A stretch of 64,000 nt of DNA from Glutamicibacter arilaitensis Re117 (GTDB lineage: Bacteria; Actinomycetota; Actinomycetes; Actinomycetales; Micrococcaceae), in NCBI RefSeq assembly GCF_000197735.1, contig NC_014550.1:3286001-3350000 (forward strand). The letters run 5' to 3'. Below, one piece after another: positions 1 to 8,338 of the stretch (its first letter is position 1; each line of letters begins with the position of its first letter). The translations under genes and the position numbers were made by a program. Under the pieces are notes generated by a model. It saw only the letters and a program-made list of their open reading frames with translations, searched no databases and was not told where the DNA came from.

Positions 1-314
1 AAGTACGCCGTGAAGCACAGCAGTGCCCCCAGGGCCATGAAGCCTCCCACTGTGGCCACGGCGCTTGCTACGGCAAGCAGCCGCAGCCACCGCGGTGTGC
101 CGGCCGTCTCTGCCCCGGCTTCCAGGGCGATCTGCTCAGGTGGGCCGAGACTGTCGAGTGCCGCCTGGATCACGCCTCGCTGTTCGGCGTCCCTGAGGTG
201 TTCCTCGATTCCGGTGAGAAGATCCAGCTGCTCGCTGGAGGGGAGCGATTCGGTCAGGGCAGTGAGGCGCTTGAGGTAGGCCTGGGCGGCGGCGGACGAG
301 GGCAGAGTGGTCAT
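1..314 (-). CDS. HAAS/DUF1700-like membrane protein, partial (runs off window start)
   Basis: Read directly on the reverse strand from the ATG at 314, which overlaps the stop of the PadR gene as ATGA. The visible protein begins MTTLPSSAAAQAYLKRLTAL, continues with an acidic helical region (about residues 10-65), and then enters a hydrophobic segment near residue 80. The gene leaves the window at base 1, so the C-terminus is unknown. A short helical N-terminal domain followed by membrane helices, directly behind a PadR regulator, is the usual layout of HAAS/DUF1700 proteins, which are membrane partners of PadR regulators. The domain name is inferred from layout and sequence style; the coupling to PadR is seen in the sequence. 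Confidence 0.7.
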   Translation of the reverse strand, partial: MTTLPSSAAAQAYLKRLTALTESLPSSEQLDLLTGIEEHLRDAEQRGVIQAALDSLGPPEQIALEAGAETAGTPRWLRLLAVASAVATVGGFMALGALLCFTAY

Positions 315-649
315 GCGTGGTCTCCAATGACGAGGTCGACGGCTTGCCGGAAGCGGCCCCATTCCTGGGTGAATGTAGCAAGTCCGGTCTTGCCTGCCGG
401 GGTGATGTGGTAGTAGCGGCGCGGGGGTCCACTCGGGGACTCTTGCCAGGCAGTGGTCACGAGGTTGCGTTTTCGGAGTCTCGACAGGAGCGGGTACAGC
501 GTCCCTTCGCTCTCGAGGAGTCCTCGTTCGCTCAGCGTTCGAGCCAGGTCGAGACCATAGGTCGGTTGCTGGGCGATGACGGCGAGGACACATGGTTCGA
601 GAGCGCCGCGGCGCAACTGCCCTACGAGGTGAACAGCGTCAGGTTCCAT
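311..649 (-). CDS. PadR family transcriptional regulator
   Basis: A 112-residue protein, the usual length for short PadR regulators. It carries the typical winged-helix sequence: EPCVLAVIAQQPTYGLDLAR (helix 1 and turn), then LLESEGTLYPLLSRLRKRNL (recognition helix), then a wing containing GPPRRYYHITPAGK. PadR proteins are dimeric DNA-binding repressors that respond to phenolics, drugs or envelope signals. The downstream gene overlaps by four bases and encodes a HAAS-like membrane protein, so the two are probably co-transcribed and translationally coupled. The target is unknown. Upstream DNA (650-770) is non-coding and leads into a transposase relic. Confidence 0.93.
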   Translation of the reverse strand: MEPDAVHLVGQLRRGALEPCVLAVIAQQPTYGLDLARTLSERGLLESEGTLYPLLSRLRKRNLVTTAWQESPSGPPRRYYHITPAGKTGLATFTQEWGRFRQAVDLVIGDHA

Positions 650-769
650 GCACTACAAGGTAGCACACTCCGCCAGGATCTGTTCGGTGTGGGGTAGTCG
701 AGGCCAAGGATCCTGCGCGCGGGTGGTCTCCGCCCTGCAAGCCCGCCGTCGCATATCGGGCCGCACTGT

Positions 770-1383
770 ACGGTGATCATCGACTTGACCACGGTTCGCC
801 AGGACAGCGGCCCTTCCAGGCTGCTGGACATGGTCGAAGGCCGCTCCAAGGCAGTGTTCAAGACCTGGCTTGCCGCCCGCCCCTAGACTTGGCGCGAGGC
901 AGTGGAAGTTGTTGCGACAATCGGCTTCACCGGGTTCAAAACCGCCGCAGCCGAGAAATTCCCGGACGCGGTCGCGGTAATGGACCCCTTCCGCGTCGGG
1001 CGGCTCGCCGGGGAAGCGGTCGACGTCTGCCGACGGCGCATCCAGTTACTCCTGCACGGACACCGCGCCGCGCCGGCGACCCGCTCTATTCCTGCCGATG
1101 CACCCTTCACACTGGAGCAGCGCTAATCACAGACCGCCAGGTCGAACGGATCCAGGACCTGTATGCCGACGAGCAACACGTCGAAGTGGAAGCGACCTGG
1201 GGCATCTACCAGCGCATGATCGCCGCCTCCCGGACCGCACACTCGGGAAACCAGAGATGCAGGCCGTCATGGACGTCCTCCGCACGGCTATCCCCGAAGG
1301 CCTCGACGAACAGGCCCGCCTCGGTCGAGCTCTGCGTCGGCGAGCCAGCGACGTGCTGGCATTCTTCGACCTACCCGGCGCCA
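770..1383 (+). pseudogene. Decayed ISL3-family transposase fragment
   Basis: Forward translation in shifting frames gives LLDMVEGRSKAVFKTWLAAR, a stop, then EVVATIGFTGFKTAAAEKF and MDPFRV. These match the middle of the intact ISL3-family transposases elsewhere in the window (RLLDMIPGRSKAVFKTWLAE, GFTGFKSAAAEELPQAVEVL). Later parts match the region around YQRMVDAYR and RRRKPDILAYFD, in other frames. Several frameshifts and an in-frame TAG make it non-functional. Both ends are missing, and the right end is cut by the IS21 element that begins at 1384. It is a different, more diverged lineage than the two complete ISL3 copies. Confidence 0.82.
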
Positions 1384-1680
1384 TGTGTGTGATCAACTTT
1401 AAGTAAGCCATCACGGCTGAAGAAATAGGCCATTAAAGCGGCCACATTTGAGCCATTAAAGCGGTAAAAGTAGGCCACCTACGCCACCGGGCCTGCCAAG
1501 AATCCTTCGCAGCCTCGACCGCGGCCACCACGTTGATCACCACACCCAGACAGTTCCCGCCCTTTGCTTGTCGTTCCTGTCACGAAGAAGACAGCAAAGG
1601 ACATGGGCCCGTCTGGCCAGATAAGTTCCTTACGGCGCCCCATTTTTGCCTATGTACGGCGCCGGAAGGTCTGGAAGGAA

Positions 1681-3156
1681 ATGACGGAACCCATGTCCGT
1701 GCAAGAAACTATCAGGAAATTAGACTCAGAGGGTATCTCCGGGCGAAAAATCGCCGTTCAGCTGAACCTCAGCCGAGCCACTGTCGCCAAATACTTGAGC
1801 ATCACTAACTATTCACCGGCCCCACCCAGAACGGGTCAACGTCCCGCGGGCTCAGTCATCACAGGCTTCGAGGAGACTATCAGTACCTGGCTCGAAGGCG
1901 ACAGAGGCCGGCCACGCAAGCAACGCCATACCGCCCAACGCGTCTTTGACCGGCTCGTGGATGAAGAAAACTATCAAGGCACGTATTCACCGGTGCAGCG
2001 ATTCATCAAACGATATAAGCAGGAACGCCAAAGCGACAACGACGGATTCCTCGAGCTGGATTGGGCTCCGGGCACCATTCAAGTGGACTTCGGCGAAGCT
2101 GAGGTCATCTTGAATGGCGAACAAAAAGTCGTGCACCTTTTCGTAGTTACCTTCCCGTATTCGAATATGCGCTTCGCGCAGGCTTACGGCGGGCAGACTG
2201 CTGAATGCGTGTGCCACGGGTTGCGGACCGTCCTCGAACACATCGGTTCGGTGCCGCATCGGATGATCTTTGATAACGCCACCGGAGTGGGGCGCAGGGT
2301 CAAAACCAAGGTGCTGGAAACGAAATTATTTGCTGCGTTCAAAGCGCATTACCGGTCCGAGGCGAAGTATTGCAATCCATATTCCGGTAATGAGAAGGGC
2401 AATGTTGAAAATGCGGTCGGTTTCTTGCGCCGCAATCTGATGGTTCCACTGCCTGTTGCAGCGAGCTTGGAAGGGCTCAATAAAGTACTGCTCGAACGTT
2501 GTGACCGGCTCGGAGACAAGCCGCATTGGCGGCGCAAGATTCTGATCAAGGACCTCTTCGCCCAAGATGTTCAGGCTGGTTTGGCGTTACCGGGGGTAGG
2601 TTTTGATCCGGTGCGTTACGAGAGCCGTAAGGCCGATAAATACGGCCACCTGAAAGTGGGATCCAATACGTATGCCGCTGGCCCGGTGTTCGCTAGGAGG
2701 TCGTTGACGGTCGGGATCCGTCACGACGTCGTGGAGATCCTCGACGAACAAGCCTCGGTGTTGAGAAGGTTTCCCCGAATTTTCGGGGATCACCCGGAAA
2801 TAATCATGGAACCATCCGGGGTGCTCGCGTTGCTGGCTCACCGTCCGGGAGCGTGGGCTAACTCCCCAGTGCGGGCGGTGGTTTCTGACCCCGTGCGTGA
2901 CTGGATGGATACCGCGCACACCGAGGACCGGCGCCGGCTACTGACCGCGCTGGACAAGGCCAGCGAGACTGCCGGGTTTGAAACCGCAATACAGGCAGCA
3001 GGGCAGATCATTGAGCAAGGTGATGATCCTGGCCATGAAACGTTAAGCATGCTCGCCAGGAGGTTGGCCGAAGGTACCGAACCGGAAACTGGGGATGTTG
3101 ACCTGTCTGTTTATGATCGGCTCTTCGCAGCCCAGGAAGAATCGGTGTTGGCATGA
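1681..3156 (+). CDS. istA: IS21-family transposase IstA
   Basis: About 491 residues from the ATG at 1681, preceded by GAAGGA. The N-terminus has a helix-turn-helix (SGRKIAVQLNLSRATVAKYL). The DDE catalytic core follows: IQVDFGEAEV carries the first Asp, MIFDNATG the second, and YSGNEKGNVENAVGFLRRN the Glu-containing helix. IstA assembles with the ATPase IstB to insert the element. The stop codon overlaps the istB start. It is intact here, unlike the copy at 44468. Longer open frames upstream lie in the terminal repeats and are not needed for a full IstA. Confidence 0.95.
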   Translation: MTEPMSVQETIRKLDSEGISGRKIAVQLNLSRATVAKYLSITNYSPAPPRTGQRPAGSVITGFEETISTWLEGDRGRPRKQRHTAQRVFDRLVDEENYQGTYSPVQRFIKRYKQERQSDNDGFLELDWAPGTIQVDFGEAEVILNGEQKVVHLFVVTFPYSNMRFAQAYGGQTAECVCHGLRTVLEHIGSVPHRMIFDNATGVGRRVKTKVLETKLFAAFKAHYRSEAKYCNPYSGNEKGNVENAVGFLRRNLMVPLPVAASLEGLNKVLLERCDRLGDKPHWRRKILIKDLFAQDVQAGLALPGVGFDPVRYESRKADKYGHLKVGSNTYAAGPVFARRSLTVGIRHDVVEILDEQASVLRRFPRIFGDHPEIIMEPSGVLALLAHRPGAWANSPVRAVVSDPVRDWMDTAHTEDRRRLLTALDKASETAGFETAIQAAGQIIEQGDDPGHETLSMLARRLAEGTEPETGDVDLSVYDRLFAAQEESVLA

Positions 3157-3884
3157 ATCCGGTGAGCGTTGAAGAGTTGGTGCAGGCTGGACGGGCGGCT
3201 TCGATGACCGCTTCGGTGATCTCTGAGTGGGCGCATAAAGGCACCCCGAAGCAGCGTGAATTCCTTTATGAGCTGCTCCAAGCCGAGCATGAGTCCCGCA
3301 CGGCGTCGCGTCATCAACGGTTGTTGAAGGCTGCGAAGTTGCCGGCGTTGAAATCGTTGGTGGGCTATGACTGGACCTCGGTGACCTTCCCGACTGATTA
3401 TGGGCGGGAAGCGTTGAGTGATTTGGATTTCTTGGACCATGCCCAGGATTTGGTGCTGTTCGGCGACGTGGGTACCGGCAAAACGCATTTGGCCACTGCG
3501 TTGGCTGCCGCTGCGTGCCTGCGGGGTATTCCGGCGAGGTTCTTCACGACTGCGTCGCTGGTGATGACGCTGCGCCGGGCGAAAGATGAGGGGCGGTTGG
3601 ATAAGGAGCTCGGCTCCATCGCGAAGAATCAGCTCCTTGTCATTGACGAATTTGGGTATCTTCCGATCGATAGTGACGGGGCCAGGCTGCTTTTCCAGGT
3701 CATTGCTGACGGGTATGAGAAACGCAGTCTGGTGTTGACAACAAATTTGGAGTTCAAACGTTGGGGTACCGTCTTTGGCGATGACAATATGGCTGCCGCG
3801 GTCATTGACCGGATTGTTCATCACGGGAGGCTGTTGCAGTTCCGTGGGCAGTCGTACCGGGTGAAGCACGCGTTGATGAAATGA
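3153..3884 (+). CDS. istB: IS21-family helper ATPase IstB
   Basis: A 243-residue AAA+ ATPase of DnaC/IstB type. Walker A is GDVGTGKTHLA near residue 105, Walker B is LLVIDEFGYLP near residue 150, and a sensor-1 region follows at LVLTTNLEF. IstB controls target choice and stimulates the IstA transposase. The start overlaps the istA stop by four bases (ATGA), so translation is coupled. Its stop in turn overlaps the start of a third small ORF. Full length and undamaged. Confidence 0.95.
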   Translation: MNPVSVEELVQAGRAASMTASVISEWAHKGTPKQREFLYELLQAEHESRTASRHQRLLKAAKLPALKSLVGYDWTSVTFPTDYGREALSDLDFLDHAQDLVLFGDVGTGKTHLATALAAAACLRGIPARFFTTASLVMTLRRAKDEGRLDKELGSIAKNQLLVIDEFGYLPIDSDGARLLFQVIADGYEKRSLVLTTNLEFKRWGTVFGDDNMAAAVIDRIVHHGRLLQFRGQSYRVKHALMK

Positions 3885-4213
3885 GCGTAGATCATGATGA
3901 ACCAGTTGAGGAACATAGCGGAGAACACGTTGAGGAAGGGCAGGTGATGGGCGTGCAGATACCGGGGCGGTGGCATCCTGAAGGGCTCACTTTGGAGGAG
4001 GATTTGGCGTTGCTGGCCAGCGGGGAAGGAACTGGCTGGTGGGATGAGTCCGGCCGGCCAGCTCCATGGCCACAGGATTTTCTTGACCCTGCTGCGGGCT
4101 GGTCCCAAGACGGGGTGCTGGCTGTTGACTGGGTGCAAGGTGCCCAGGTTCCGGAAGTGAAGCCCCTGGAGCAGTTACTGGATGAGTGGGACGGTGCCGA
4201 GCCACCGTTCTAA
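3881..4213 (+). CDS. Small conserved third ORF of the IS21 element
   Basis: A 110-residue acidic, tryptophan-rich protein whose ATG overlaps the istB stop. The central part (GTGWWDESGRPAPWPQDFLD, then PAAGWSQDG) is almost identical to the ORF in the same place of copy 2 (46670-47002), while the first 25 residues differ more. No catalytic motif, signal peptide or membrane segment is visible. Conservation in two copies and translational coupling argue that it is real. IS21 elements normally carry only istA and istB, so this is either a lineage-specific accessory factor or a passenger; the function is unknown. Confidence 0.75.
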   Translation: MSVDHDEPVEEHSGEHVEEGQVMGVQIPGRWHPEGLTLEEDLALLASGEGTGWWDESGRPAPWPQDFLDPAAGWSQDGVLAVDWVQGAQVPEVKPLEQLLDEWDGAEPPF

Positions 4214-4346
4214 GTCGTGCACTATTGCCGTGGCAGGCCATGGATCGTTGTGTTTACGGGGTTTTTGGCCTGCCGCGGGAGCCTGTCAGGTGGATTGTGT
4301 AAGACCCCTAGTCAATTGATAGAAAGAGACTAGGAAAAAACACGAT

Positions 4347-5735
4347 ATGACCATCCAGAAAGACCAGGCCGAACAGAGCATGGAAAACGCCTCAGACATC
4401 GCCGAGAAGATCGCAGCCCTCGGCTCCATGGACGCCGTGAAGGAATCCGGGGCCTTCGACGAGCTCATGGGATTCATCGACCGCGGAGAGATCCAGCTCG
4501 ACGGCAAGAACGGCTTCATCCAGCAGATCATCCGCGCCGGCCTGGAACGCGGCCTGAAATCCGAGCTGAGCAGCCACCTGGGCTACGAGCAAGGCGAAAG
4601 CCATGGGCGATTCCTCCCGAACTCCCGCAACGGCTCCTACGCGAAGACCGTGTCCACAGTGGCCGGGGATATCGACCTGCAGATCCCCAGGGACCGTGCC
4701 GGCACCTTTGTCCCGACCCTGGTGCCCAAGGGCTCACGCCGCACCGGCGGCCTGGATGAAATGATCATTTCCCTCTACGCCGGCGGCATGACCGTCCGGG
4801 ATATCGCCTACCACCTAGAAACCACCGTCGGCACCCAGCTGTCCCACGACACGATCTCCAAGATCACCGACGAAGTCCTCGACGAGGTCGCTGCTTGGCA
4901 GGAACGCCCGCTGGAAGAGTTCTACCCGATCCTCTACCTGGATGCGATTGTCATCAAGGTCCGCGACGGGCACCAGGTGCGGAACAAAGCCGCGCATATG
5001 GCCATCGGCGTCACCGTGGAAGGCATCAAGCACGTGCTGGGCCTGTGGGTCACCGAGAATGAAGGGGCGAAGTTCTGGGCGCAAGTCTGCGCGCAGCTGG
5101 CTAACCGGGGTGTGAAGGATGTCCTGATTGCCTGCTGTGACGGCCTGACCGGTTTCCCCGAAGCGATCGAAGCGACCTGGTCGCGGGCCACGGTGCAGAC
5201 CTGTGTGGTGCACTTGATCCGGGCTGCGAACCGGTTCGTGTCCTATACCGATCGTCGTGCGGTCAGCGCCCAGTTGAAGAGCATTTACACGGCTCCGAGC
5301 ATTGAATCCGCGTGCAAGGCGTTGGATGATTTCGAAGCGTCCCAGCTGGGCCAGAAATATCCGTCAGCGGTGGCGACATGGCGCAACGCGTGGGAGCGCT
5401 TCACCCCGTTCTTGGAGTTCCCTCCGGAGCTGCGCAAGGTCATTTACACGACCAATGCGATCGAATCAATGAACTACCAGTTGCGCAAGGTCACCAAGTC
5501 CCGGGGCCATTTCCCGTCGGACGTGGCCGCGGTGAAGATGCTCTGGTTGGCGATCTGCAATATCGAGGACAAGCGGGCCCGGGAGCGAGCCAAAGACGCG
5601 CAGAAGAAGGGGCGGACCCCGCGGGCCGGAGCCGGTTCGCACCTGGTTGAAGGGGCCGGGACGAGTGGCTGGAAGCAAGCGTTGCAGCAGTTGGCTATGG
5701 CTTACCCTGAACGTATTGAGCCGTATTTGAAGTAA
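4347..5735 (+). CDS. IS256-family (mutator type) transposase
   Basis: A 462-residue transposase. The catalytic core contains YLDAIVIKVRDG (first Asp), LIACCDGLTGFPEAIEATW (second Asp with the family's DGLTGFPEAI signature), TCVVHLIRAANRFVS and YTTNAIESMNYQLRKVTKSR (Glu helix). The start is the ATG just after AAACACGAT. An IS1595 element inserted exactly at the end of the gene, and its duplicated target TGAAGTAA includes the stop codon, so the reading frame survived intact. Confidence 0.95.
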   Translation: MTIQKDQAEQSMENASDIAEKIAALGSMDAVKESGAFDELMGFIDRGEIQLDGKNGFIQQIIRAGLERGLKSELSSHLGYEQGESHGRFLPNSRNGSYAKTVSTVAGDIDLQIPRDRAGTFVPTLVPKGSRRTGGLDEMIISLYAGGMTVRDIAYHLETTVGTQLSHDTISKITDEVLDEVAAWQERPLEEFYPILYLDAIVIKVRDGHQVRNKAAHMAIGVTVEGIKHVLGLWVTENEGAKFWAQVCAQLANRGVKDVLIACCDGLTGFPEAIEATWSRATVQTCVVHLIRAANRFVSYTDRRAVSAQLKSIYTAPSIESACKALDDFEASQLGQKYPSAVATWRNAWERFTPFLEFPPELRKVIYTTNAIESMNYQLRKVTKSRGHFPSDVAAVKMLWLAICNIEDKRARERAKDAQKKGRTPRAGAGSHLVEGAGTSGWKQALQQLAMAYPERIEPYLK

Positions 5736-6952
5736 AAGGGGTATCCATTTAGTGGCCGAGGGAAAAACGCTATTCTAGCGTTGCCCGAGGTGATCGCCAC
5801 GGCCGCTCCGAGGCCTCCCGCTCCATCGACCCGGGCAGGGCATGCGGTCCGGAAACACCGCGAGGATGAACAGCCTTCGGCTCCGGCTTACGCACCAGGT
5901 TCCGATAGGTTACTGGACCTCGCTTCACTGCGCGCTCGAGCAAGCGCATGAACACAAGTCCCCGATGGGTACTGTGCCTACGGTTGAACCGAAAAACGAA
6001 CTCATCCAGATACTCCTGCAAGTGCCCCACGCTGCCCGAGCCCTGGTAAGTCCCTTCGATCATCCTTTTCACCAACGCAAACAATCGGTGCACGGCCGGC
6101 AGCGAAGCATGCGCTTCAAGCCCTGATTTCCAGACACTCACCGGTTCATGCGCATACCCTTCCACCGCGTTTCCATATCCCCTCCACCCGTCAGAAACAA
6201 TCGTGGAGCCAGGAGCAATATTCGCGGCGATGAACTCACGCAACGATGCAGCCGAAGCATCAGGGATGATCGCCAACCGCGCTCGCCCCCACCCATCATC
6301 TGCAATTTCAATCGCGCCCGCCACCAGAGTCTTTCCTGCCGCACCACGTCCTGTGCGACCAGGGCGATGGCCACCGAAGAAACTTTCATCGACTTCGACC
6401 CGCCCAGAGAGCAACGAGCTGTCTTGCGTGCTCATGACACTACGCAACTTGCCCAGCATGCTCCAGGCAGTCTGATACGAAGATATTGGCAGCACACGGT
6501 GCAGATGCGCCGCGCAGACTCCGCTCTTTCCTGCGGTCATCAACCACGCGGTTTGGAACCACACGGTCAGCGGCGTGCGGGTCTTGTCGAAGATGGTGCC
6601 AGCGGTAGCAGAGAAGCGGTACCAGCACTTCTTACAGCGAAAGCGATTATCAGGCTCGTTGTTCACGAACGCGCTAAGGCATCGAGGGCAACAGATCCCC
6701 TCCGGCCAGCGTAGCCACTGCAAGTAGTCCACGCAGGATTCATCGTCGGAAAACCAAGCAAGCAGCTGGGCAAGATCTGCCGGGTAGTCCCGCCCGGCCA
6801 GCGGTCGGTTTCCTGTCGATTCAGGGGTAGGCTGAGTCATGACGAACACCCCTCCACGGTGTGTAGTCCATGCTCCCGACTGTTGACGCAGCGCGGGAGT
6901 TTCTTAGCTTCTGATCGTACTCCTGATATCGGCCACTAAATGGATACCCCTT
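5736..6952 (-). mobile_element. IS1595-family element nested in IS256
   Basis: Perfect terminal inverted repeats AAGGGGTATCCATTTAGTGG (5736) and its complement ending at 6952 bound a 1217-bp unit. The 8-bp direct repeat TGAAGTAA lies at 5728-5735 and 6953-6960, as expected for IS1595 elements. It carries one transposase gene on the reverse strand. The perfect ends and duplications indicate a recent insertion. Confidence 0.95.
5770..6840 (-). CDS. IS1595-family transposase (ISXO2-like)
   Basis: About 356 residues from the ATG at 6840, chosen because GGAGGGG lies eight bases upstream; a GTG at 6849 is also possible. The N-terminal zinc ribbon has CPRC and CKKC pairs (residues 50-80). The DDE-type core has RVEVDESFFGGHRPGRTGRG, then STIVSDGWRGYGNAVEGYAH, a histidine-containing LPAVHRLFALVKRMIEGTY, and a C-terminal FRFNRRH. 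The gene fills most of the 1217-bp element. It runs opposite to the IS256 transposase. Confidence 0.95.
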   Translation of the reverse strand: MTQPTPESTGNRPLAGRDYPADLAQLLAWFSDDESCVDYLQWLRWPEGICCPRCLSAFVNNEPDNRFRCKKCWYRFSATAGTIFDKTRTPLTVWFQTAWLMTAGKSGVCAAHLHRVLPISSYQTAWSMLGKLRSVMSTQDSSLLSGRVEVDESFFGGHRPGRTGRGAAGKTLVAGAIEIADDGWGRARLAIIPDASAASLREFIAANIAPGSTIVSDGWRGYGNAVEGYAHEPVSVWKSGLEAHASLPAVHRLFALVKRMIEGTYQGSGSVGHLQEYLDEFVFRFNRRHSTHRGLVFMRLLERAVKRGPVTYRNLVRKPEPKAVHPRGVSGPHALPGSMEREASERPWRSPRATLE

Positions 6953-7118
6953 TGAAGTAATTGTTACGAAGCCCTGAATAGCGGACGTGACTAGGGGCTT
7001 ACACAAACTATCTGACAGGCTCTGCCGCGGTGGCGTTAGCGCTGTTATGGTCTATTTCTGCGCTGAGATGGCCTACTTTTTAGCGCTTTAATGGCCTACT
7101 TAAACTTGACGAAACACA

Positions 7119-7280
7119 ACCCCACAAATTCACGGACAGGCCACCGCCCGCACCCCGCACTTAGTGCACGTGGTCTGGGAGGACGAGAAAGGGGAGACCT
7201 ACGGGACGTGGCTGCCGCACTTGTCGGTCACGTTCGATAATCTTCCTCCGTACCCCACCACCGAAGGACAGCAACCATGA
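7119..7280 (+). pseudogene. 3' end of a plasmid gene truncated by IS21
   Basis: Immediately right of the IS21 end an open frame reads HLVHVVWEDEKGETYGTWLP, then HLSVTFDNLPPYPTTEGQQP, and stops at 7278-7280. The stop overlaps the start of the next small gene as ATGA. The 5' part is missing, removed or displaced when IS21 inserted. The fragment is too short to name. The coupling to 7277-7519 suggests both belonged to one plasmid operon. Confidence 0.55.
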
Positions 7281-7519
7281 CTCGCAACGCCTCAGAGATT
7301 TTCGATGATCTCAAAGCCCTGGCCAACGAGCTGGAAGACCTCGCCGCTACCGGACGCATCACCATGAGCACCGACTCGTGGAACAAGGACTATCCCGACA
7401 CGAAACAAGCCGTCGCCCAAGCCCTGGCAACGCTACAGGTCGCGATCAACGCGACCTGCTGGATGGAAACCCTACCCGAAGCCGAATCAACCGCGACGAA
7501 ACCAGGGCATCGCGGTTAA
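7277..7519 (+). CDS. Small hypothetical plasmid protein
   Basis: An 80-residue acidic helical protein (MTRNASEIFDDLKALANELE at the N-terminus). No signal peptide, membrane helix or known motif is visible. It starts on an ATG overlapping the stop of the truncated upstream frame, so it was translationally coupled to that gene. It ends just before a repeat shared with 52732-52889. I do not recognise the family. Confidence 0.6.
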   Translation: MTRNASEIFDDLKALANELEDLAATGRITMSTDSWNKDYPDTKQAVAQALATLQVAINATCWMETLPEAESTATKPGHRG

Positions 7520-7676
7520 GCCTCCTGCCCACCTGTGCACAGCAAAAGCCCAATCGCTGCGCTGCTTTTCCTGCACCCACGTGGACAGCAGGAACCAAAC
7601 GACCTCCCGCACACAAGCCACAAGCTGCGGTACCTGAGTTCTCCTTCGACGGCGGATCGTGGCCCGTGCATGGCCT
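7520..7676 (+). repeat. Dispersed ~160-bp repeat, copy A
   Basis: The block from CCTCCTGCCCACCTGTGCAC to GTGGCCCGTGCATGGCCTC is about 90 percent identical to 52732-52889, and its first 45 bases also occur at 40819-40862. It has internal inverted repeats such as TTCCTGC/GCAGGAA. Both strands stay open in part, but no start or domain is convincing. It sits just after a small gene here and after a hairpin at the second site. It could be a small non-autonomous mobile repeat or an IS remnant. Confidence 0.75.
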
Positions 7677-7945
7677 CTGATAAGCGAATATCACTTGCCA
7701 GGCCACGAGGAACACCTATCATGGGCACATCATCTTAAAGGAGTAAGACCACGTGGAGGTATCAGAGTTAACCCTTGGCGCTGCTGGGGTTCGTATGATG
7801 CTAACTGTGAGAAAGCTCTAACAATGACAGTTCGTGGCGAAAAAAGATCCTTGGGTCCATCGCAATCGTAACCTGTCGGAATTCATTATCAGAGATCTTC
7901 GCTACCGTAACTAGATTGTTTGCTTGGAGGACTTAGGATTATTCT

Positions 7946-8248
7946 ATGGAGACATTTAAGCGTCAAAGGTATGTTGATTACCTAGTGAACGAACGTGGGT
8001 ATGAAGCTCGCCTAACTCCGTGGGGAATCTATATCGAATATCCCAATTTTGACGATAATGGCACGGCGGTCGTCAAATGGAGGGTTACGGAAAATGAACT
8101 TGCCGGTTTGAACGGGATTAGAATGCCGCGAGGCTTTACCGGCGGCGAACAGTATGCGTTCTCGGAGTTGATAGCAGCTCTTCATACTTTCACTGGTTCA
8201 CGGGGAACCATGTACGGGGCAAGTATGAGAATAGAAGCAGAAGACTGA
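7946..8248 (+). CDS. Hypothetical 100-residue protein
   Basis: A small soluble protein beginning METFKRQRYVDYLVNERGYE, with no signal peptide or membrane segment. GGAGG lies about 15 bases upstream of the ATG. Base composition is lower in GC than the transfer genes. The stop codon at 8246-8248 lies directly against the inverted repeat of the IS1249-like element, so the IS inserted exactly behind the gene. The region 7677-7945 in front has no convincing gene. Family unknown. Confidence 0.6.
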   Translation: METFKRQRYVDYLVNERGYEARLTPWGIYIEYPNFDDNGTAVVKWRVTENELAGLNGIRMPRGFTGGEQYAFSELIAALHTFTGSRGTMYGASMRIEAED

Positions 8249-8291
8249 GAAGGGCTATGGCGCACATGCGGGGCTATAGGCAATAAAGTGT

Positions 8292-8321
8292 GTCTGGCCC
8301 GGGCGTGTTCCCGGGCCAGAC
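8292..8321. terminator. Hairpin inside left end of IS1249-like element
   Basis: A perfect 12-bp stem, GTCTGGCCCGGG / CCCGGGCCAGAC, with loop CGTGTT, downstream of the transposase stop. Likely a terminator for the transposase and a shield against read-through from the host side. Confidence 0.7.
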
Positions 8322-8338
8322 AACCTTAAAACCCTGCT

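Larger units (their letters stand above)
4279..7022 (+). mobile_element. IS256-family element inserted in IS21 (itself interrupted)
   Basis: The left end GAGCCTGTCAGGTGG (4279) and the right end CTATCTGACAGGCTC (7022) form the terminal inverted repeat. Both sides are followed by the 8-bp direct duplication TGCCGCGG (4271-4278 and 7023-7030), the size expected for this family. The element would be about 1.5 kb without the IS1595 insertion at 5736-6952. A decayed left end of the same element is found at 47258. Confidence 0.92.
1384..7118 (+). mobile_element. IS21-family element, copy 1, interrupted by nested IS256/IS1595
   Basis: The left end begins TGTGTGTGATCAAC at 1384 and the right end finishes at GACGAAACACA (7118). 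Both ends carry repeated blocks of the type GGCCATTAAAGCGG, the multiple terminal repeats that IstA binds in IS21 elements. Removing the inserted IS256 (4279-7022) and one 8-bp duplication leaves about 2.98 kb, the same length as copy 2 at 44176. Genes in order are istA, istB and a small third ORF, all overlapping as ATGA. The flanks (GCGCCA and ACCCCA) do not form a target duplication, so DNA on at least one side has been rearranged since insertion. Confidence 0.9.

Noticed and set aside
3111..3869. A reverse open frame over istB (also 45900-46994)
   Set aside because: Shadow of istB; no domain and no ribosome-binding site.
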